The notes beneath the pieces were generated by a model that ran no database searches, had not been told where the DNA came from, and saw only the letters and a program-made list of their open reading frames with translations. Positions 62,581-64,000 of a stretch of DNA of 64,000 nt are shown here, piece after piece. The DNA lies in contig CAJJDO010000024.1 in NCBI GenBank assembly GCA_905183005.1, positions 373,083 through 437,082 of the forward strand, in the 5' to 3' direction. The translations under genes were made by a program, and so were the position numbers. The DNA comes from Paramecium pentaurelia. Taxonomy: Eukaryota; Ciliophora; Oligohymenophorea; Peniculida; Parameciidae. Each line of letters begins with the position of its first letter. The stretch's first letter is position 1.

Positions 62581-64000
62581 TCATTAAGGCTTGGGTGTTA
62601 ATAAATCTTCCTTATTTTCTGGTTATTTTAAATGATCATTACTTTCTTAAAATTATTTTAAATTTATTAAGTAATCACTAAGTTCTTACTAATAAATATA
62701 TATATATATATTACTCTAAAATTGTGTGCATTATTTAAATTCTAAAACATTCTAGCAATGTGTAATTCAGTTTATTGCTTACTAACATTAGGGAATGCAT
62801 TATATAGGGATGTCACAAGATATTAAGATATAAATTCTAAGTTTGAACCAACTTATTCATTAGATAATTTAGTTGTAATTTGTTAATTAGAGGCTACCTA
62901 GAATAATATCATTAATATTTGGCTTTAATGTTTAAATCCACTTGCATGTAAATTATCAGTCAAAATTTCCAAAATATCTTTTAACAATCTTAAATGATAA
63001 AGTGAATAAAATTGATTTGCAACTACTGCATCACTATTGACTTACTTTAAAAATATTTATAAATAAATACTTATAATATATAGTATAAAACATCCAATCC
63101 CAATTCTTATAAATTAGGTACTTAATGTTTGAATGCCCAAACAATACAATCTATCATTAATTTAAATTAATCTTATGGCATATTAAATAATGCCACTAAA
63201 TGATATTAAACACAAGATCTTAAAAATTCAAAGAAGTTGATTCTATGATCTGGATAAGAATTGAAGTCTTAACTTATTAATCTAATAGTAGCATCAAATA
63301 ATCCTTTCAAAATTAATGGAACTAAATCTTCAATTGGTGTTAGGAATTTTTCAAGCATATACTATACATATATAATAATATATTTACTTTAAAAGTTAAT
63401 AATAATTCTGGTTCCTTTTATTCATTTATGGATTAAGAATATTCTTCAAGAAGATTACAAATAGGAATTACTAATGAATTCTTTAATTGATAATTCTTAT
63501 TCAATAATTCTTAATCATTATGTTAAAAATAAGTTGCATATAATTTTAAGATTTCCTTTTTTACAGCTCTCTATTTCTTAACTGTATACCAACCCATAAC
63601 TACTATTCCTTATCCAATTACTTATTATTAGATACTCTGACTATAAAAGAGATATATTTAATTATAAGTAGGTAATAGTTAAATTAATGATTAAGTAAAT
63701 GCATATCCAGTTGGTTAAACTATTTATTATAGGATTCTGAAATATTAGATGAAAAATTATTAGATTTTTTCATCTTTAAAGAGATCTATGTAATTATTAG
63801 AAGAAGTATATTGAATCAATTAATCATTTAAATGTTTTACTAAACTATTTACTAATTGTATTCTGATGTTTAAGTCTTCTTCAAATTTTATCATATGACT
63901 TAAACTTTCATAATATACTAATTTGTATTAATCTTATAATATTGCAACTTAATCTCTTATGTTTCTTATTAATTCACAAATATATGGTTCTCTTTCTAAT
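62581..64000 (-). CDS. XPO1: exportin-1 / CRM1, C-terminal part
   Basis: C-terminal 446 residues; the 5' part lies beyond the window. Introns 63362-63387, 63045-63070 and 62689-62714 (26 nt each). CRM1 landmarks in order: IQYFRILQQIVQPTGYAFTQ, VKKQRAVKKEILKLYATYFQ (equivalent of the RTVKRETLKLISGW helix), DLVPLILKGLFDATIRLIS, DFNSYPDHRINFFEFLRSC (equivalent of DFEEYPEHRTNFFLLL), DQFKLMIDCIVWAFKHQVPN (equivalent of FKLVLDSIIWAFKHTMRN), NAFPNVSKQQTELHIARMF. Known: CRM1 binds RanGTP and leucine-rich export signals to carry proteins and RNPs through nuclear pores. The very C-terminus is short and Lys/Gln-rich (NKEDLLTPKPQ). Confidence 0.93.

Overview
This window is ciliate nuclear DNA, most likely from Paramecium or a close relative and probably macronuclear. 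It is very AT-rich. Long genes read through only if TAA and TAG are glutamine and TGA is the sole stop, and most are interrupted by tiny introns (about 18-36 nt, mostly 22-28, nearly all GTA...TAG/AAG). Once those introns are removed every gene model below closes on a whole number of codons. A standard-code reading gives only fragments, so all calls here use the ciliate code. No tRNA, rRNA or CRISPR was seen, and no promoter or terminator motif could be told apart from the AT-rich background.

Layout. 1-10.5 kb is a packed gene row: the 5' part of a Prp16-type DEAH helicase (minus), a small membrane protein, a RING-H2 membrane protein, a tandem PX protein, a small unrecognised protein, an AnmK-like kinase-fold protein, a coiled-coil (taxilin-like) protein, and a PhoD-like phosphatase (minus). 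10.5-12.5 kb has no secure gene. 12.5-18.9 kb holds two abutting PHD/ePHD genes, a His-rich small protein and a Pro/Gln-rich protein. 20.2-22.2 kb is a peroxisomal-type ABCD half-transporter. 22.7-27.3 kb holds a divergent protein kinase (a pseudokinase by its catalytic loop) and, on the minus strand, an ordinary Ser/Thr kinase. 27.3-35.5 kb is a gene-poor region with broken ORFs and a decayed endonuclease/reverse-transcriptase (LINE-type) element on the minus strand. 36.2-38.4 kb holds two Gln/Ser-rich proteins. 39.0-42.3 kb holds an inverted paralogous copy of the 22-26 kb kinase segment plus a truncated third kinase paralog. 42.9-47.1 kb holds SmF, a YTH m6A reader with a 226-residue polyglutamine run, a coiled-coil protein and casein kinase 1. 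48.3-59.8 kb is one giant gene (3,781 aa) for a multi-pass membrane protein. 59.9-64 kb holds two small minus-strand genes and the C-terminal part of exportin-1/CRM1.

Assembly warning. Single N bases sit at 12962, 23904, 28696, 34320 and 41774. At the first four, the 1.05-1.32 kb left of the N is repeated right of it with exactly matching length and no differences seen. These look like unmerged overlaps of neighbouring contigs, so genes there should be counted once. The fifth joins two different kinase paralogs.

The genes do not form one pathway. Themes are RNA processing and export (Prp16, SmF, YTH, CRM1), chromatin reading (two PHD proteins), peroxisome or membrane functions (ABCD, possible Pex13-like, PX, giant membrane protein) and signalling (CK1, a Ser/Thr kinase, the divergent kinase family). 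The most unusual items are the (TAA)223 polyglutamine gene, the multi-copy kinase with one diverged linker inside near-identical arms, the zero-spacing PHD gene pair and the giant membrane protein.
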